DNA of 64,000 nucleotides from SAR324 cluster bacterium (GTDB lineage: Bacteria; SAR324; NAC60-12), in contig JANQJU010000098.1 in NCBI GenBank assembly GCA_028281495.1, positions 62,001-126,000 of the forward strand. Direction: 5' to 3'. Below, piece by piece: positions 45,576 to 54,195 of this stretch. The notes below the pieces were generated by a model. The model ran no database searches. It saw only the letters and a program-made list of their open reading frames with translations, and was not told the DNA's origin. Both the position numbers and the translations under genes were made by a program. Within the stretch, counting starts at the first letter, position 1; each line of letters opens with the position of its first letter.

Positions 45576-46214
45576 TCACTCGTTGATTTTCCGAAGTTTG
45601 CGGAAGTACTCCGGGGTGCTGAGGGGCTTGGAGATCACCTCTTGAAACACAGGATGCTGCATCAATTCTGTATACAACCACGTCCCGTTGGGCTGGTCGG
45701 AGTGATTACTCATTTCCACTTGATAGAAGTATTTTTTCACCTTGTAGGCAAAGGGATAAAATCGGTGGAGGTGCACCCGCAAGCGGTAGTGGTTGCCTTC
45801 GATGATGTAAACATAAGCATTGGGACGATACAACGGCCGCTTCTGAGGATCGAATGGTAGCTCAATGGAATGTTCGAGCACCCGTTCGATTTCTTGCTGG
45901 AATTGTTCTTGGGAGGTTTTGACGTGTGGTACGGAGGGTCCCCCTTCCACATACTGTTTTTGATCTTCAGAGGTGAAATGCACGTAGTTGGGTTGATCGC
46001 TGAGGCCTTCCAACGGGTACTTCCCCGTTTTTTGGCGATACGTTTCAATATAACTTCCTAATGTTTTTAAGTCGTTCAGCCGCAAGATATCGGCATCTCG
46101 TTGAAACGCTTCGCCATCCGGATGCTGGGATAAAAAATTGGAAATAAAGATCCCTAAAGCAATCAGGACAATACCCCCAATTCCTCCGGTGATGAGATAC
46201 ATTCGTTGATTCAT
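45576..46214 (-). CDS. Pseudopilin-like membrane protein in the fah operon
   Basis: The 212-aa protein has an N-terminal membrane anchor (MYLITGGIGGIVLIALGIFI), then ADILRLNDLKTLGSYIETYRQKTGKYPLEG. This resembles type IV pilin or GspG stalks (ordered D-L-x-x-L-x-x-Y-x-x-x-G-x-YP), but no prepilin peptidase G-F-T-L-x-E site precedes the anchor. The rest (FYQVEMSNHSDQPNGTWLYT) is unrecognised. It overlaps the fumarylacetoacetase stop by 4 bp, so it is co-translated with a metabolic gene to which it has no obvious link. Confidence 0.65.
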   Translation of the reverse strand: MNQRMYLITGGIGGIVLIALGIFISNFLSQHPDGEAFQRDADILRLNDLKTLGSYIETYRQKTGKYPLEGLSDQPNYVHFTSEDQKQYVEGGPSVPHVKTSQEQFQQEIERVLEHSIELPFDPQKRPLYRPNAYVYIIEGNHYRLRVHLHRFYPFAYKVKKYFYQVEMSNHSDQPNGTWLYTELMQHPVFQEVISKPLSTPEYFRKLRKINE

Positions 46215-47233
46215 TCGACAGATTTCACAGTTTGTTCAATGGCTCCAAAAATCGATTGTCCATGCAGATCGAGCATTTCGATGCACACGGTATCTCCGGG
46301 TTGCAGAAAGGGGGTTTGAGGACTCCCCGAATCCAGGACCTCTAACATTCGTTTTTCTGCTAAGCAAGAGCTACCTTTCCGTCGATCACGATTCGAAACG
46401 GTTCCCGATCCAATGATGGTGCCGGCTCCCAAACGTCGGGTTTGAGCTGCGTGGCTGATGAGTTGGGAGAAGTCAAAGGTCATGTCCACTCCAGCATCAG
46501 GTAAACCAAAGGGAGCACCATTCAAATAGCTTCTGAGGGGCAGATGCACTTTGTAATCCTGCCAATGATCGCCCAATTCATCGGGCGTCACAAACATGGG
46601 CGAAAAGCTACTGGCTGGTTTGCTTTGCAGGTAGCCAAACCCTTTGGCCACTTCCCCAGCAATGAGATTTCGCAAACTGACATCATTGACCAAGGTCAAA
46701 AGTTGAATATGAGATCCTGCCTGGTTGGATGTAATGCCCATAGGGACATCATCGGTGATCACGGCAATCTCGGCCTCAAAATCCAACCCCCATTTCCGAT
46801 TGCCCAACGGAATGGGATCGGTTGGCCCTAAAAAGCCATCGGAGCCGCCTTGATACATCAACGGATCGGTCCAGAAATTTTGGGGCATCGAGGCTCCTCG
46901 GGCTTTCCGAACCAATTCCACATGATTCACATAAGCACTTCCATCGATCCACTGAAACGCACGAGGCAATGGGGCGGCCAAGTGCTGGGGATCGATGGCG
47001 AAACGATCATGGGATGCCGGTGAATCGGAAGTGACAGAATCGGAAGTGACAGAATCGGAGGCATTTAATTGTTGGTAAACTTGTTTCAACTGAGGAGCGG
47101 TTTCTTGCCAGCGATCCAAAGCAGCTTGTAGGGTCGGAGCAATCTCTGGGACGGCCACGCCCCATTTCAAATCGCGCCGGACCACAATCAAAGTGCCATC
47201 TCGGCCTCCGGCTTTCAGTGATGCCAGTTTCAT
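46211..47233 (-). CDS. Fumarylacetoacetate hydrolase family protein
   Basis: The 340-aa protein begins behind GGAGG and has the FAH fold: SLKAGGRDGTLIVV, EIAPTLQAALD, then the catalytic barrel with GLDFEAEIAVITDD (metal-binding Glu/Asp), RNLIAGEVAKGFGYLQSKPAS, SFSPMFVTPDELGD and IGSGTVSNRD. Its place downstream of hmgA and near hppD makes it the probable fumarylacetoacetase giving fumarate and acetoacetate. There is no maleylacetoacetate isomerase beside it; the GST-like gene at 63070 is a possible but distant candidate. An in-frame repeat (SDSVTSDSVTSDS, residues about 58-70) sits in a linker. Confidence 0.9.
   Translation of the reverse strand: MKLASLKAGGRDGTLIVVRRDLKWGVAVPEIAPTLQAALDRWQETAPQLKQVYQQLNASDSVTSDSVTSDSPASHDRFAIDPQHLAAPLPRAFQWIDGSAYVNHVELVRKARGASMPQNFWTDPLMYQGGSDGFLGPTDPIPLGNRKWGLDFEAEIAVITDDVPMGITSNQAGSHIQLLTLVNDVSLRNLIAGEVAKGFGYLQSKPASSFSPMFVTPDELGDHWQDYKVHLPLRSYLNGAPFGLPDAGVDMTFDFSQLISHAAQTRRLGAGTIIGSGTVSNRDRRKGSSCLAEKRMLEVLDSGSPQTPFLQPGDTVCIEMLDLHGQSIFGAIEQTVKSVE
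47022..47060. repeat. 15-bp tandem repeat inside the fumarylacetoacetase gene
   Basis: GAATCGGAAGTGACA occurs twice exactly and a third time in part (47022-47036, 47037-47051, 47052-47060). It encodes the linker SDSVTSDSVTSDS and keeps the frame. Confidence 0.85.
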
Positions 47234-47256
47234 ACAATTCCTCCTGTTATCAGAAC

Positions 47257-47343
47257 GTTGCTTGTTTTCAGCCTGTTGCTAATCTTCAGCCCGTTGCTTG
47301 TTTTCAGCCCGTTGCTAATTTTCAGCCCGTTGCTTGCTTCGAC
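47257..47343. repeat. 18-bp minisatellite in the hmgA/fah gap
   Basis: Four full units and one partial unit (starts 47257, 47275, 47293, 47311, 47329) alternate between GTTGCTTGTTTTCAGCC and GTTGCTAATTTTCAGCC types, so the deeper period is 36 bp. It fills the gap upstream of the fumarylacetoacetase start. Confidence 0.9.
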
Positions 47344-47344
47344 C

Positions 47345-47399
47345 ATTTCTCGATCATTTCTCGATCATTTCTTAATCATTTCTTGATCATTGCTCGATC
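47345..47399. repeat. 11-bp minisatellite at the hmgA stop
   Basis: Five units of ATTTCTCGATC type (47345, 47356, 47367, 47378, 47389) reach the stop codon of hmgA (complement of 47398-47400). With the 18-bp array this gives about 140 bp of tandem repeats between two co-directional genes. Confidence 0.9.
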
Positions 47400-48648
47400 A
47401 TGGTGCTTCCAACCAAGAGTGTGCATATCCTTTTACAGAACACTCCTGCGCCTGTGTTGTCAATTGCAGAGGATGGAATGTGTCGATCATGACGGCATAT
47501 TCATCCACTTCTTTTTTGCCGATAGAAGCTTCGGTTTTTCCAGGCTGCGGACCGTGCGGCAGCCCCATCGGATGTAAGGTCATTGAGCCGGACTGGATTC
47601 CAGATCGTGACATGAAATTGCCATCCACATAGTATAACACTTCCTCGCTATCCACGTTGGAATGGAAGTACGGAGCCGGAATGGCCTCTGGGTGGAAATC
47701 AAACAACCGTGGCACAAAGTTGCACACCACCAGATGCTGAGCATGGAACACCAAATGAACTGGCGGTGGCTGATGCAATTTCCCCACAATGGGGCAGTAA
47801 TCTCGGATATTGAAGGTGAACGGATACAGATAACCATCCCATCCCACCACATCCAACGGATGGTGATTCAGCAAATAATGGAACCATCGATCTCCTGCTT
47901 TTAAGACCAATTCAAATTCTCCGGATTGATCCACAGGCAAAGGCAATTCAGGTGTGCGGAAATCCCGCTCACAATACGGAGCCTGTTCCAACAATTGCCC
48001 TGACGCATTCCGAAAATGTTTAGGGATCTGAAACGGTTCTGTGGATTCAATCATCAAGAGTTTCGCTTCCTCCAATTGGGTGAAAGTGATCTGGCCTAAG
48101 GTGCCTTTAGGAATCAACAAATAGTCCCCTGGTTGAAACGTCAACCGCCCATATTCAGATCGATATTCCCCAGCACCATGATGCACAAACCACAATTCAT
48201 GCGCATATGCATTTTTGTAAAACACGTCGGTGTTTTGAGTGATCTGTGCCGTCCCAATTTGGCAATAGGCATTCTTTAAATAGATCCGCCGAGCACTCAA
48301 AAAGTCACGCCGAGGAATGGTGCCTTTGCTATGGGTTGGGGCATCCTTGGTTTGAGTCGCTTTCGACAAGGATGTATCCATGGGGACCGCATCGCTTTGA
48401 GTCAAATCTGTGAGGTTTGTATCAAAATGATAGGGCTGGAGAGGAGCCTCTTCCCATGTGGAAACAAAGGCACCCTGGTAAGAATCCACTTGCATCAATT
48501 GGGGCGGGGCATGGATGTGGTATTTGGTGGAATAGATTCCAGAAAATCCTCGTGTGCTGGTCAGCTCTTCGCGATATAATTGGGAACCTTCCCGATAAAA
48601 GGTGGTGTGCTTTTTTAAAGGAAGGTGACCTCGTTGCTGATAAAACAT
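47398..48648 (-). CDS. hmgA: Homogentisate 1,2-dioxygenase
   Basis: The 416-aa protein matches the bacterial HmgA family. FYQQRGHLPLKKHTTFYREG starts it; a cupin core follows with VHHGAGEYRSEYGRLTFQPGDYLLIPKGT. The iron-binding region has SNVDSEEVLYYVDGNF (Glu) and MGLPHGPQPGKTEASIGKKE (His), and the C-terminus is YAVMIDTFHPLQLTTQAQEC. It opens the ring of homogentisate to maleylacetoacetate, in tyrosine and phenylalanine catabolism. The start has a GGAGAAG site. The fumarylacetoacetase gene follows across the minisatellite gap. Confidence 0.93.
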   Translation of the reverse strand: MFYQQRGHLPLKKHTTFYREGSQLYREELTSTRGFSGIYSTKYHIHAPPQLMQVDSYQGAFVSTWEEAPLQPYHFDTNLTDLTQSDAVPMDTSLSKATQTKDAPTHSKGTIPRRDFLSARRIYLKNAYCQIGTAQITQNTDVFYKNAYAHELWFVHHGAGEYRSEYGRLTFQPGDYLLIPKGTLGQITFTQLEEAKLLMIESTEPFQIPKHFRNASGQLLEQAPYCERDFRTPELPLPVDQSGEFELVLKAGDRWFHYLLNHHPLDVVGWDGYLYPFTFNIRDYCPIVGKLHQPPPVHLVFHAQHLVVCNFVPRLFDFHPEAIPAPYFHSNVDSEEVLYYVDGNFMSRSGIQSGSMTLHPMGLPHGPQPGKTEASIGKKEVDEYAVMIDTFHPLQLTTQAQECSVKGYAHSWLEAP

Positions 48649-48778
48649 GGCGCTTCTCCATGCAAGAAATGACGTTTCATCCTAAAAAATGAGGTTTCAT
48701 TTTTACAACGATATCTTGATTTCACAGGAAATCTCAGCAGAAAATAACAACGAATCTTAACATCCCATCGGAGTGAGT

Positions 48779-49255
48779 ATGTTGTGGCAAAACTTATGTG
48801 AGAATCCGCAATTGCAGGATCTTCCTTTTAAAATCGAACTGAACAAATTGGGTAAAATTGAAATGAGTCCTGCAAAAAACATTCATGGCATCTGCCAAAT
48901 GAAAATCGGATTTTTGTTAAACAACCTCCTTCCCCAGGGAGAAATTGCTGCAGAATGTGCCGTGCAGACTTCGGACAATGTGAAAGTGGCCGAGGTGGCT
49001 TGGATTTCACCCGAACGCTATCAACAGGTGAAACATGAAGCCTCCTATTCCATCGCTCCCGAAATCTGCATTGAAATTCTATCGGCCCACAATACTCAAA
49101 AGGAAATGAGCATCAAAAAGAAATTGTACTTTGAACGGGGTGCCCAAGAATTCTGGCTGTGTGATGAAAACGGAAACCTGAGCTTTTACAACGCTCGACG
49201 GAAGTTGAAGAAATCGCAACTCGTGCCCGATTTCCCCAACCATATTGAGTTATAG
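48779..49255 (+). CDS. Uma2-family (DUF820) PD-(D/E)XK-fold protein
   Basis: The ATG at 48779 is used; the GTG at 48773 is only two codons upstream. The 158-aa protein has the Uma2/DUF820 pattern: GKIEMSPAKNIHG, the catalytic-like VKVAEVAWIS, PEICIEILSAHNTQKEMSIK (E-x-K position) and KKKLYFERGAQEFWLCDENG. In canonical members the first motif residue is Asp (PDVAWIS); here it is Glu in AEVAWIS, so activity is uncertain. Such genes are abundant in cyanobacteria and gliding filamentous bacteria, with unclear roles. It lies between hmgA and hppD in the opposite direction, apparently an insertion in a catabolic cluster. Confidence 0.85.
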   Translation: MLWQNLCENPQLQDLPFKIELNKLGKIEMSPAKNIHGICQMKIGFLLNNLLPQGEIAAECAVQTSDNVKVAEVAWISPERYQQVKHEASYSIAPEICIEILSAHNTQKEMSIKKKLYFERGAQEFWLCDENGNLSFYNARRKLKKSQLVPDFPNHIEL

Positions 49256-49263
49256 ATTCCCAC

Positions 49264-50583
49264 CTATAAATTTCCCCGTCTTTCTTGCTCCCGTTCAATC
49301 GATTCAAACAACGCTTGGAAGTTGCCTTGGCCGAAACCTTCGGCTCCGTTACGGCGTTGGATGATTTCATAAAAAAACGTGGGACGGTCCCCAATGGGTT
49401 TGGTGAACAATTGGAGCAAATAGCCGTCGCCTTCGTGATCACACAAGATTCCATAGGATTGCAGCAAGGAAAGATCTTCTGTGATTTTCTGGTCCATCGG
49501 CAATTTTTCGTTTTGTTCGTAAAGACGACGATAATAGTCTTCCGGAACATCAATGAACTCCACACCGCGTGAGCGCAAGGCTTGAATCGTATGCAGAATA
49601 TTTTGGGTGCTGATGGCAATATGTTGCACTCCAGAGCCTTGGAAGTGCTCCAGATATTCTTCAATTTGCGATTTCTTCAGGCCTTCATAAGGTTCGTTGA
49701 TCGGATTTTTGATCCGTTTGTCTTTGCTCACCACCACCTTAGAAAGCAAGGCTGAATAGCGTGTGGAAATGTCGCCGGGTCCAAAATAGATGAAGTCTTC
49801 AAAATCGAGAACACGATCCAAATAGTTGGACCACAATTCCATTTCATTTTCTCGGACATTGCCCACCACATGATCGATCTGTTGCAAACCCACCGACAGG
49901 CTTTGTTTGGCCCATGGGTGAGATGCCGCTTCAAACCCTGGGCGAAAGATGCCGGAATAATGATCATGATTGACTAACATCAGTTCTGTGTCGTCATAGA
50001 CTTTCAGAGACGCTTCTGAAACATAACCGTGATCATCCTCCAGACGATGAGGAGTTTGCACGGGAATGCCTCCATGATCGACGGCATGTTGGAAGGCATA
50101 CTCCACGTCTTCCACTTCCAAAGCCCACCGTTTCACCCCCAAGCCGTGCTTCGTGACATAGTGATGCAGTTCGTAAGCTTCCGGTTGCAAAGGGGACGTG
50201 ATGACCAACTTCAGACGGTTTTGCCGGAGAAAATACGACACGCGGTCTCGCACACCCGTTTCAGGACCGAGATAGCCTTCTAAGTGAAACCCCAAGGCCG
50301 TGACGTGCCAATACGCGACCGACTTGGCTGACCCCACATAAAACTCCACGTAGTCATAATTGCGAATCCCCAATTTATTACGCTTCACAGGACCTCCTTT
50401 GCTAGACGAAACCGAGCTCGTGTTGGAGTGGGAGTGCCCTCGTTTTAGCGCCGTCCCCAACGCGGATGAGGCCGGCACCGAACGGGGCGGCTGCAGGTGG
50501 TGCTGGATGCGTTTGGGTTCGAGCAGCACCACGGGAGTGCAAGAAGCGAGATTGGGTCGATATTGAATAGTCTCTTGTTCCAT
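49264..50583 (-). CDS. hppD: 4-Hydroxyphenylpyruvate dioxygenase with an N-terminal extension and an internal start
   Basis: The 439-aa protein has the two vicinal-oxygen-chelate domains of HPPD. DYVEFYVGSAKSVAYWHVTALGF opens the first; the iron ligands lie in LQQIDHVVGNV (His), SGVQHIAIST (His) and TFFYEIIQRR (Glu), with QRRNGAEGFGQGNF at the end. It makes homogentisate from 4-hydroxyphenylpyruvate. The first ~65 residues (Ser/His/Pro-rich) are not part of the family. A GTG at 50388 is preceded by AAAGGAGG with 4-nt spacing and would give 374 aa, close to family length. The ATG at 50583 has a similar AAGGAGG site. Both starts may be used. Confidence 0.92.
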   Translation of the reverse strand: MEQETIQYRPNLASCTPVVLLEPKRIQHHLQPPRSVPASSALGTALKRGHSHSNTSSVSSSKGGPVKRNKLGIRNYDYVEFYVGSAKSVAYWHVTALGFHLEGYLGPETGVRDRVSYFLRQNRLKLVITSPLQPEAYELHHYVTKHGLGVKRWALEVEDVEYAFQHAVDHGGIPVQTPHRLEDDHGYVSEASLKVYDDTELMLVNHDHYSGIFRPGFEAASHPWAKQSLSVGLQQIDHVVGNVRENEMELWSNYLDRVLDFEDFIYFGPGDISTRYSALLSKVVVSKDKRIKNPINEPYEGLKKSQIEEYLEHFQGSGVQHIAISTQNILHTIQALRSRGVEFIDVPEDYYRRLYEQNEKLPMDQKITEDLSLLQSYGILCDHEGDGYLLQLFTKPIGDRPTFFYEIIQRRNGAEGFGQGNFQALFESIEREQERRGNL

Positions 50584-50592
50584 AGGCCCTCC

Positions 50593-51549
50593 TTAAGCAT
50601 CGATTGGTTGAGATGGAGTTCCCACCGGAGGCGCATTATCCCAATACTGGGCTTGACCCATATTCAGATGGGGAATACGAGTCGTGTCCGCGTGCCGGGT
50701 GAGGGCGACATCCAGGTGTTGGACACGAGCGACATGGAGGCCATCCCAAAACACGGCCACCCCATCGAGCATCTCTTTGCCCGCCGCGATGAATTTGTCT
50801 TCGTCAAAGGGATGATCGCCGAAGTACAATTCGTGGAGTTCATCGTGGGTGTGTGCTTTGTGTTGGTCTTCCACTTTGTCGTGCCAGGTGAAGAACGCTA
50901 AGGAAAGATCCGGTACATGATTCCGTTTGAACCGGCGGAGACCTTGGATGAGCTGTTTCCAAAATCCCGCGGCCGCCCAATTTTCGACCGCAAAACTGGC
51001 TCCTGCAGAAATATTGAAATCCGAACTGCCATACAATCGGATCAACTCATCACAGAAAAACAAGGTGCTCGACGAGCCATGTTGGCGTTTCCCCAGATCC
51101 TGAAACTCCAGATCCAAGGGTTTGGCAAACCGCAACAACCATTCAAAGTGAGCCGCTTCAAATCGGAATGTGCCTCCGTCGACTGATCCTTCGGTGGAGA
51201 CCAATTCTGGGTCCACTTCTTCAGAAGCCACTCGTTTGATTTTGATAGAAGCTTTCGACCGAGATTGTTTCGGCTGAAACACACAACCGATCTCATTGGC
51301 CAGGATTTCTTTGGCCGCCCGCATCTGAGACAAATCCACTGCGTTGATCATCTTATGAAGCTGGGCCACCAAAAATTGATTGGAAAACACCGCAAACTGC
51401 TGCGTGAAAAATCGAACATGCTCTCGCTCCAACGGAGCATCGGCAAACCACTGACAATAAGCATTATCGCGAATGATGCGATGCGACAAAACCTGTTCTT
51501 GAATCTTGTTTTCAAAGGCTCGAAAGCCTGCTTCCGTTTTGATTTCCAT
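50593..51549 (-). CDS. Heme-oxygenase-like diiron (HDO, iron-containing redox) protein
   Basis: The 318-aa protein looks like the all-helical heme-oxygenase-fold diiron superfamily. Candidate ligands in order are Glu in EILANEIG, His in FEAAHFEWLLRF, and the late helix FFTWHDKVEDQHKAHTHDELHELY with Asp/His/Glu pattern. Members (UndA, BesC, CADD types) use O2 for decarboxylation, C-C cleavage or hydroxylation. It is the first gene of a two-gene run with hppD (stop 10 bp before the hppD ATG), so a role in aromatic amino-acid metabolism is likely but its substrate is not known. An insertion of about 25 residues (SRSKASIKIKRVASEEVDPE) between helices is unusual. Confidence 0.75.
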   Translation of the reverse strand: MEIKTEAGFRAFENKIQEQVLSHRIIRDNAYCQWFADAPLEREHVRFFTQQFAVFSNQFLVAQLHKMINAVDLSQMRAAKEILANEIGCVFQPKQSRSKASIKIKRVASEEVDPELVSTEGSVDGGTFRFEAAHFEWLLRFAKPLDLEFQDLGKRQHGSSSTLFFCDELIRLYGSSDFNISAGASFAVENWAAAGFWKQLIQGLRRFKRNHVPDLSLAFFTWHDKVEDQHKAHTHDELHELYFGDHPFDEDKFIAAGKEMLDGVAVFWDGLHVARVQHLDVALTRHADTTRIPHLNMGQAQYWDNAPPVGTPSQPIDA

Positions 51550-51963
51550 AATTCCCCCATAGTTTGAGATTCATGGATTGCCTCGGAAGGAATCTCCTCC
51601 TTTCAGAATAAAGTATATTTCCTGACAAATTGTTTACATTGGAGGTGTCCCCTCACGTGACAAAGCGATCTACTAAAACGTTTTACTAACTTAGTCACAA
51701 AAACTACCCAATGGGTTCAATCCAGCCAAATGTCGCTTTGTTGACCTAACAGGTTGTGCTAAGAATTCTGGCAATCGGAAGCGCCCTGGGAATAGAAATC
51801 GGTCTGGAATTCGGGATCAACATATTGTGCATGAACAAGGCGTGAAAAGTCTTCTGGCAATCGGAAGCACCCGAGCAATCGGTTGGAAAGCTCGTTCAAT
51901 AATGTGCGACCTCGTGTGGGGGATGGATTGCGTTTGAGATAACATTCGAATGGAAAGGCAAAT
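51550..51963. other. Intergenic region, 414 bp
   Basis: No gene is seen. It separates the diiron/hppD run (leftward) from the TPR gene (rightward) and should carry promoters for both; an AT-rich block at about 51605-51640 is the best candidate for the leftward one. It contains a 17-bp direct repeat. Confidence 0.6.
51766..51868. repeat. 17-bp direct repeat, 86 bp apart
   Basis: TTCTGGCAATCGGAAGC occurs at 51766-51782 and 51852-51868. There is no palindromic symmetry. It lies upstream of the TPR gene. Confidence 0.8.
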
Positions 51964-54186
51964 ATGACGGAGTCGGTGGAAGATCTTTTTAAACAGGGAG
52001 TGGATTTGTACTATGCAGGAAATCTGCTGGAGGCATTGGAAATTTGGGAAAAAGCCATTGTTGTGGATCCCAATCATGAATTTTCCTGGAATGCCATAGG
52101 AAGCGTGTTGAGTAACTTAGGCCGCTATGAAGAGGCATTGGAAGCCCTTGAAAAGGCTATTCAATTGGATCCCAATTACAAAAACCCTTGGTTTGGAATA
52201 GGAAACGTGTTGGATGACTTAGGTCGCTATGAAGAAGCCCTTGTAGCCTATGAAAAGGCCATCCAATTGGATTCCAACTTTAACTTCCCCTGGAATGGAA
52301 AAGGAAACGTGTTGAGAAATTTAGGCCGTTATGAGGAAGCCCTTGTGGCCTATGAAAAGGCCATTCAATTGGATTCTGACTTTAGCATGCCCTGGAATGG
52401 AAAAGGAAACGTGTTGAGAGATTTAGGTCGCTATGAGGAAGCCCTGGAAGCCTATGAAAAGGCCATTCAATTGGATCCCAATTACAAGGAAGCCTGGAAT
52501 GGAAAAGGAAACGTATTGAAAGATTTAGGCCGCTATGAGGAAGCATTGTTAGCTTATGAAAAATCCATTCAATTGGATTCCAACTACTGGCCCCCTTGGA
52601 ATGGAAAAGGAAACGTACTCATGAATCTCAAGCTATTGGATCAAGCCAGAGCTTGTTTGACTCGTAGCCTGCTTTTGGTGACGGACAGAGATATAAAAAT
52701 GTGGGCTAATACCTTGCTACATCATTTCCACCATGATTTGTCCGCGCCTATGTTCCTGTATCGAATGGCGATAGAGCGCCAGTTGACTTCTTTGATTCCC
52801 TCTTCCAAGTGGTCCCAACTCTTTCAAGATGTGGAACGGGTCTGTGAACCGGCTCAGCAGCTGCTTCAATTTATTGCCAAAGGGGAACATGCACTTTCTG
52901 AGATGGAGGGGTTTCAACTGATTGGGTTGATTCATTTTTATATGGAAGATCCTCCCATCGCTCATCAGTGTTTTGAGCAAGTGGATAATCTCGATGATAG
53001 CAATCTCATGGGGCAATTTTATTTATTGCGTTCCATGTCGCGATATTGTGAACCTTGTGAAGAAGAATGGGGTTTTGCTTTGGATCAAATTCATGGGCTG
53101 AAAGCACAGTCCGAGGTTTCGGAAGAGCAATGGTATTATGCTGGTCAGTTGTTGCGATGGCATGCGGAAATGGAAGGGGATGATCTCTCCTCGTGGAAGC
53201 GGATCATGAAACCGGACTATGCTTCGGCTATTGAATTTTTTGAGCGCAGCGATTCCTTTCTGCCTTCTCTGTATATACGAGTGTGGCTCCATGACCAAGC
53301 CTTGGAAATTCGAAAACGCGATGCCTTAATTGAACGAGTATTGAAGCTCGAATCCGAGCGATTTCAGCAAACGGGCCGCCCCCAATTTTTGCTCGGGGTT
53401 GCTTTGGAGTCATTCGATTTGAACAATACGCATTGGCATCATCCGGTTTTCCAATATGCCTTTTACTGCGAGATTTTTGAGGGGCTTCAATGTGTCTGGG
53501 GTTGGATGGATTCCCACCCTTATGAAGTGGAAGCCTGGTTGCCCTACGAACTGCGTTCCCCAACAACCACTCCACAACCAAAGCCCGCGGTGGAAGTCTG
53601 GCAAATTGTAGAGCAATGGAAACAACAGTTGCGTCAAGAACTAAAAGACAACCAACAGCAAGGACTTCAAAAACTGTATGAACACGTGAGCACGATGCAG
53701 AGCAATCCTCGTTGGGCCGACATAACGGGTTCCTCTCGGGAGGTAGAAACGCAGCTTGGGGAGCTGATTCAAATGCACGTCACCCCCGAGTCGTGGCGGG
53801 CATGGGACGAGTTGATCCACTATTATTTGTTGTCCCAGAAAGTAAGCGTGGAGGGAGCCATTTTGCTGCGCATTTTTGGTTTGTGGGTGGTGTCCTTGCG
53901 GCAACAAAGTCGAGACATCAAATATCGAGGAGCGATCATCAATGCCATCACAACGATCATTTCCAACACGCTTATGTCGCTGCTGCAATTCAACGTCCCT
54001 TTTGCGATTCTCGCCTCAGCAGGCATGGTCGCGAGTGGCACTTTGGTGGCTGAAAGTTTTCTGGATCAACCTCAGCACAATCTGTCCACCTTTGAAAGAA
54101 TTCGGAATAGCTTCACCAGTTTTGTGATTCAACAGCAGGAGACATTGGGGGCGGAAGCGTTTCAGAAACGGTATTTCCCAGAATAG
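51964..54186 (+). CDS. TPR protein with near-identical repeats and a large unrecognised C-terminal region
   Basis: The 740-aa protein has about seven TPRs at residues 5-240. The inner ones are near-identical 34-residue units (WNGKGNVLRNLGRYEEALVA). Residues 245-640 are a helical, Trp/Glu/Gln-rich region I do not recognise (FYLLRSMSRYCEPCEEEWGF, VFQYAFYCEIFEGLQCVWGW). Near 685-710 a hydrophobic stretch (FAILASAGMVASGTLVAESF) may be a single membrane helix. GGAAAGG precedes the ATG. TPRs mediate protein contacts; here they may present the C-terminal domain to partners. It appears monocistronic. Confidence 0.83.
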   Translation: MTESVEDLFKQGVDLYYAGNLLEALEIWEKAIVVDPNHEFSWNAIGSVLSNLGRYEEALEALEKAIQLDPNYKNPWFGIGNVLDDLGRYEEALVAYEKAIQLDSNFNFPWNGKGNVLRNLGRYEEALVAYEKAIQLDSDFSMPWNGKGNVLRDLGRYEEALEAYEKAIQLDPNYKEAWNGKGNVLKDLGRYEEALLAYEKSIQLDSNYWPPWNGKGNVLMNLKLLDQARACLTRSLLLVTDRDIKMWANTLLHHFHHDLSAPMFLYRMAIERQLTSLIPSSKWSQLFQDVERVCEPAQQLLQFIAKGEHALSEMEGFQLIGLIHFYMEDPPIAHQCFEQVDNLDDSNLMGQFYLLRSMSRYCEPCEEEWGFALDQIHGLKAQSEVSEEQWYYAGQLLRWHAEMEGDDLSSWKRIMKPDYASAIEFFERSDSFLPSLYIRVWLHDQALEIRKRDALIERVLKLESERFQQTGRPQFLLGVALESFDLNNTHWHHPVFQYAFYCEIFEGLQCVWGWMDSHPYEVEAWLPYELRSPTTTPQPKPAVEVWQIVEQWKQQLRQELKDNQQQGLQKLYEHVSTMQSNPRWADITGSSREVETQLGELIQMHVTPESWRAWDELIHYYLLSQKVSVEGAILLRIFGLWVVSLRQQSRDIKYRGAIINAITTIISNTLMSLLQFNVPFAILASAGMVASGTLVAESFLDQPQHNLSTFERIRNSFTSFVIQQQETLGAEAFQKRYFPE
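52087..52620. repeat. 102-bp tandem DNA repeats encoding TPRs
   Basis: The codon for the leading Trp of each TPR recurs at 52087, 52189, 52291, 52393, 52495 and 52597, exactly 102 bp apart. The middle units keep long identical blocks at DNA level, a sign of recent expansion or gene conversion. Confidence 0.95.
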
Positions 54187-54195
54187 GTAGCTTTG

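Noticed and set aside
47257..47399. Tandem repeats as a CRISPR array
   Set aside because: Units are contiguous without unique spacers, too short, and no cas genes are present.
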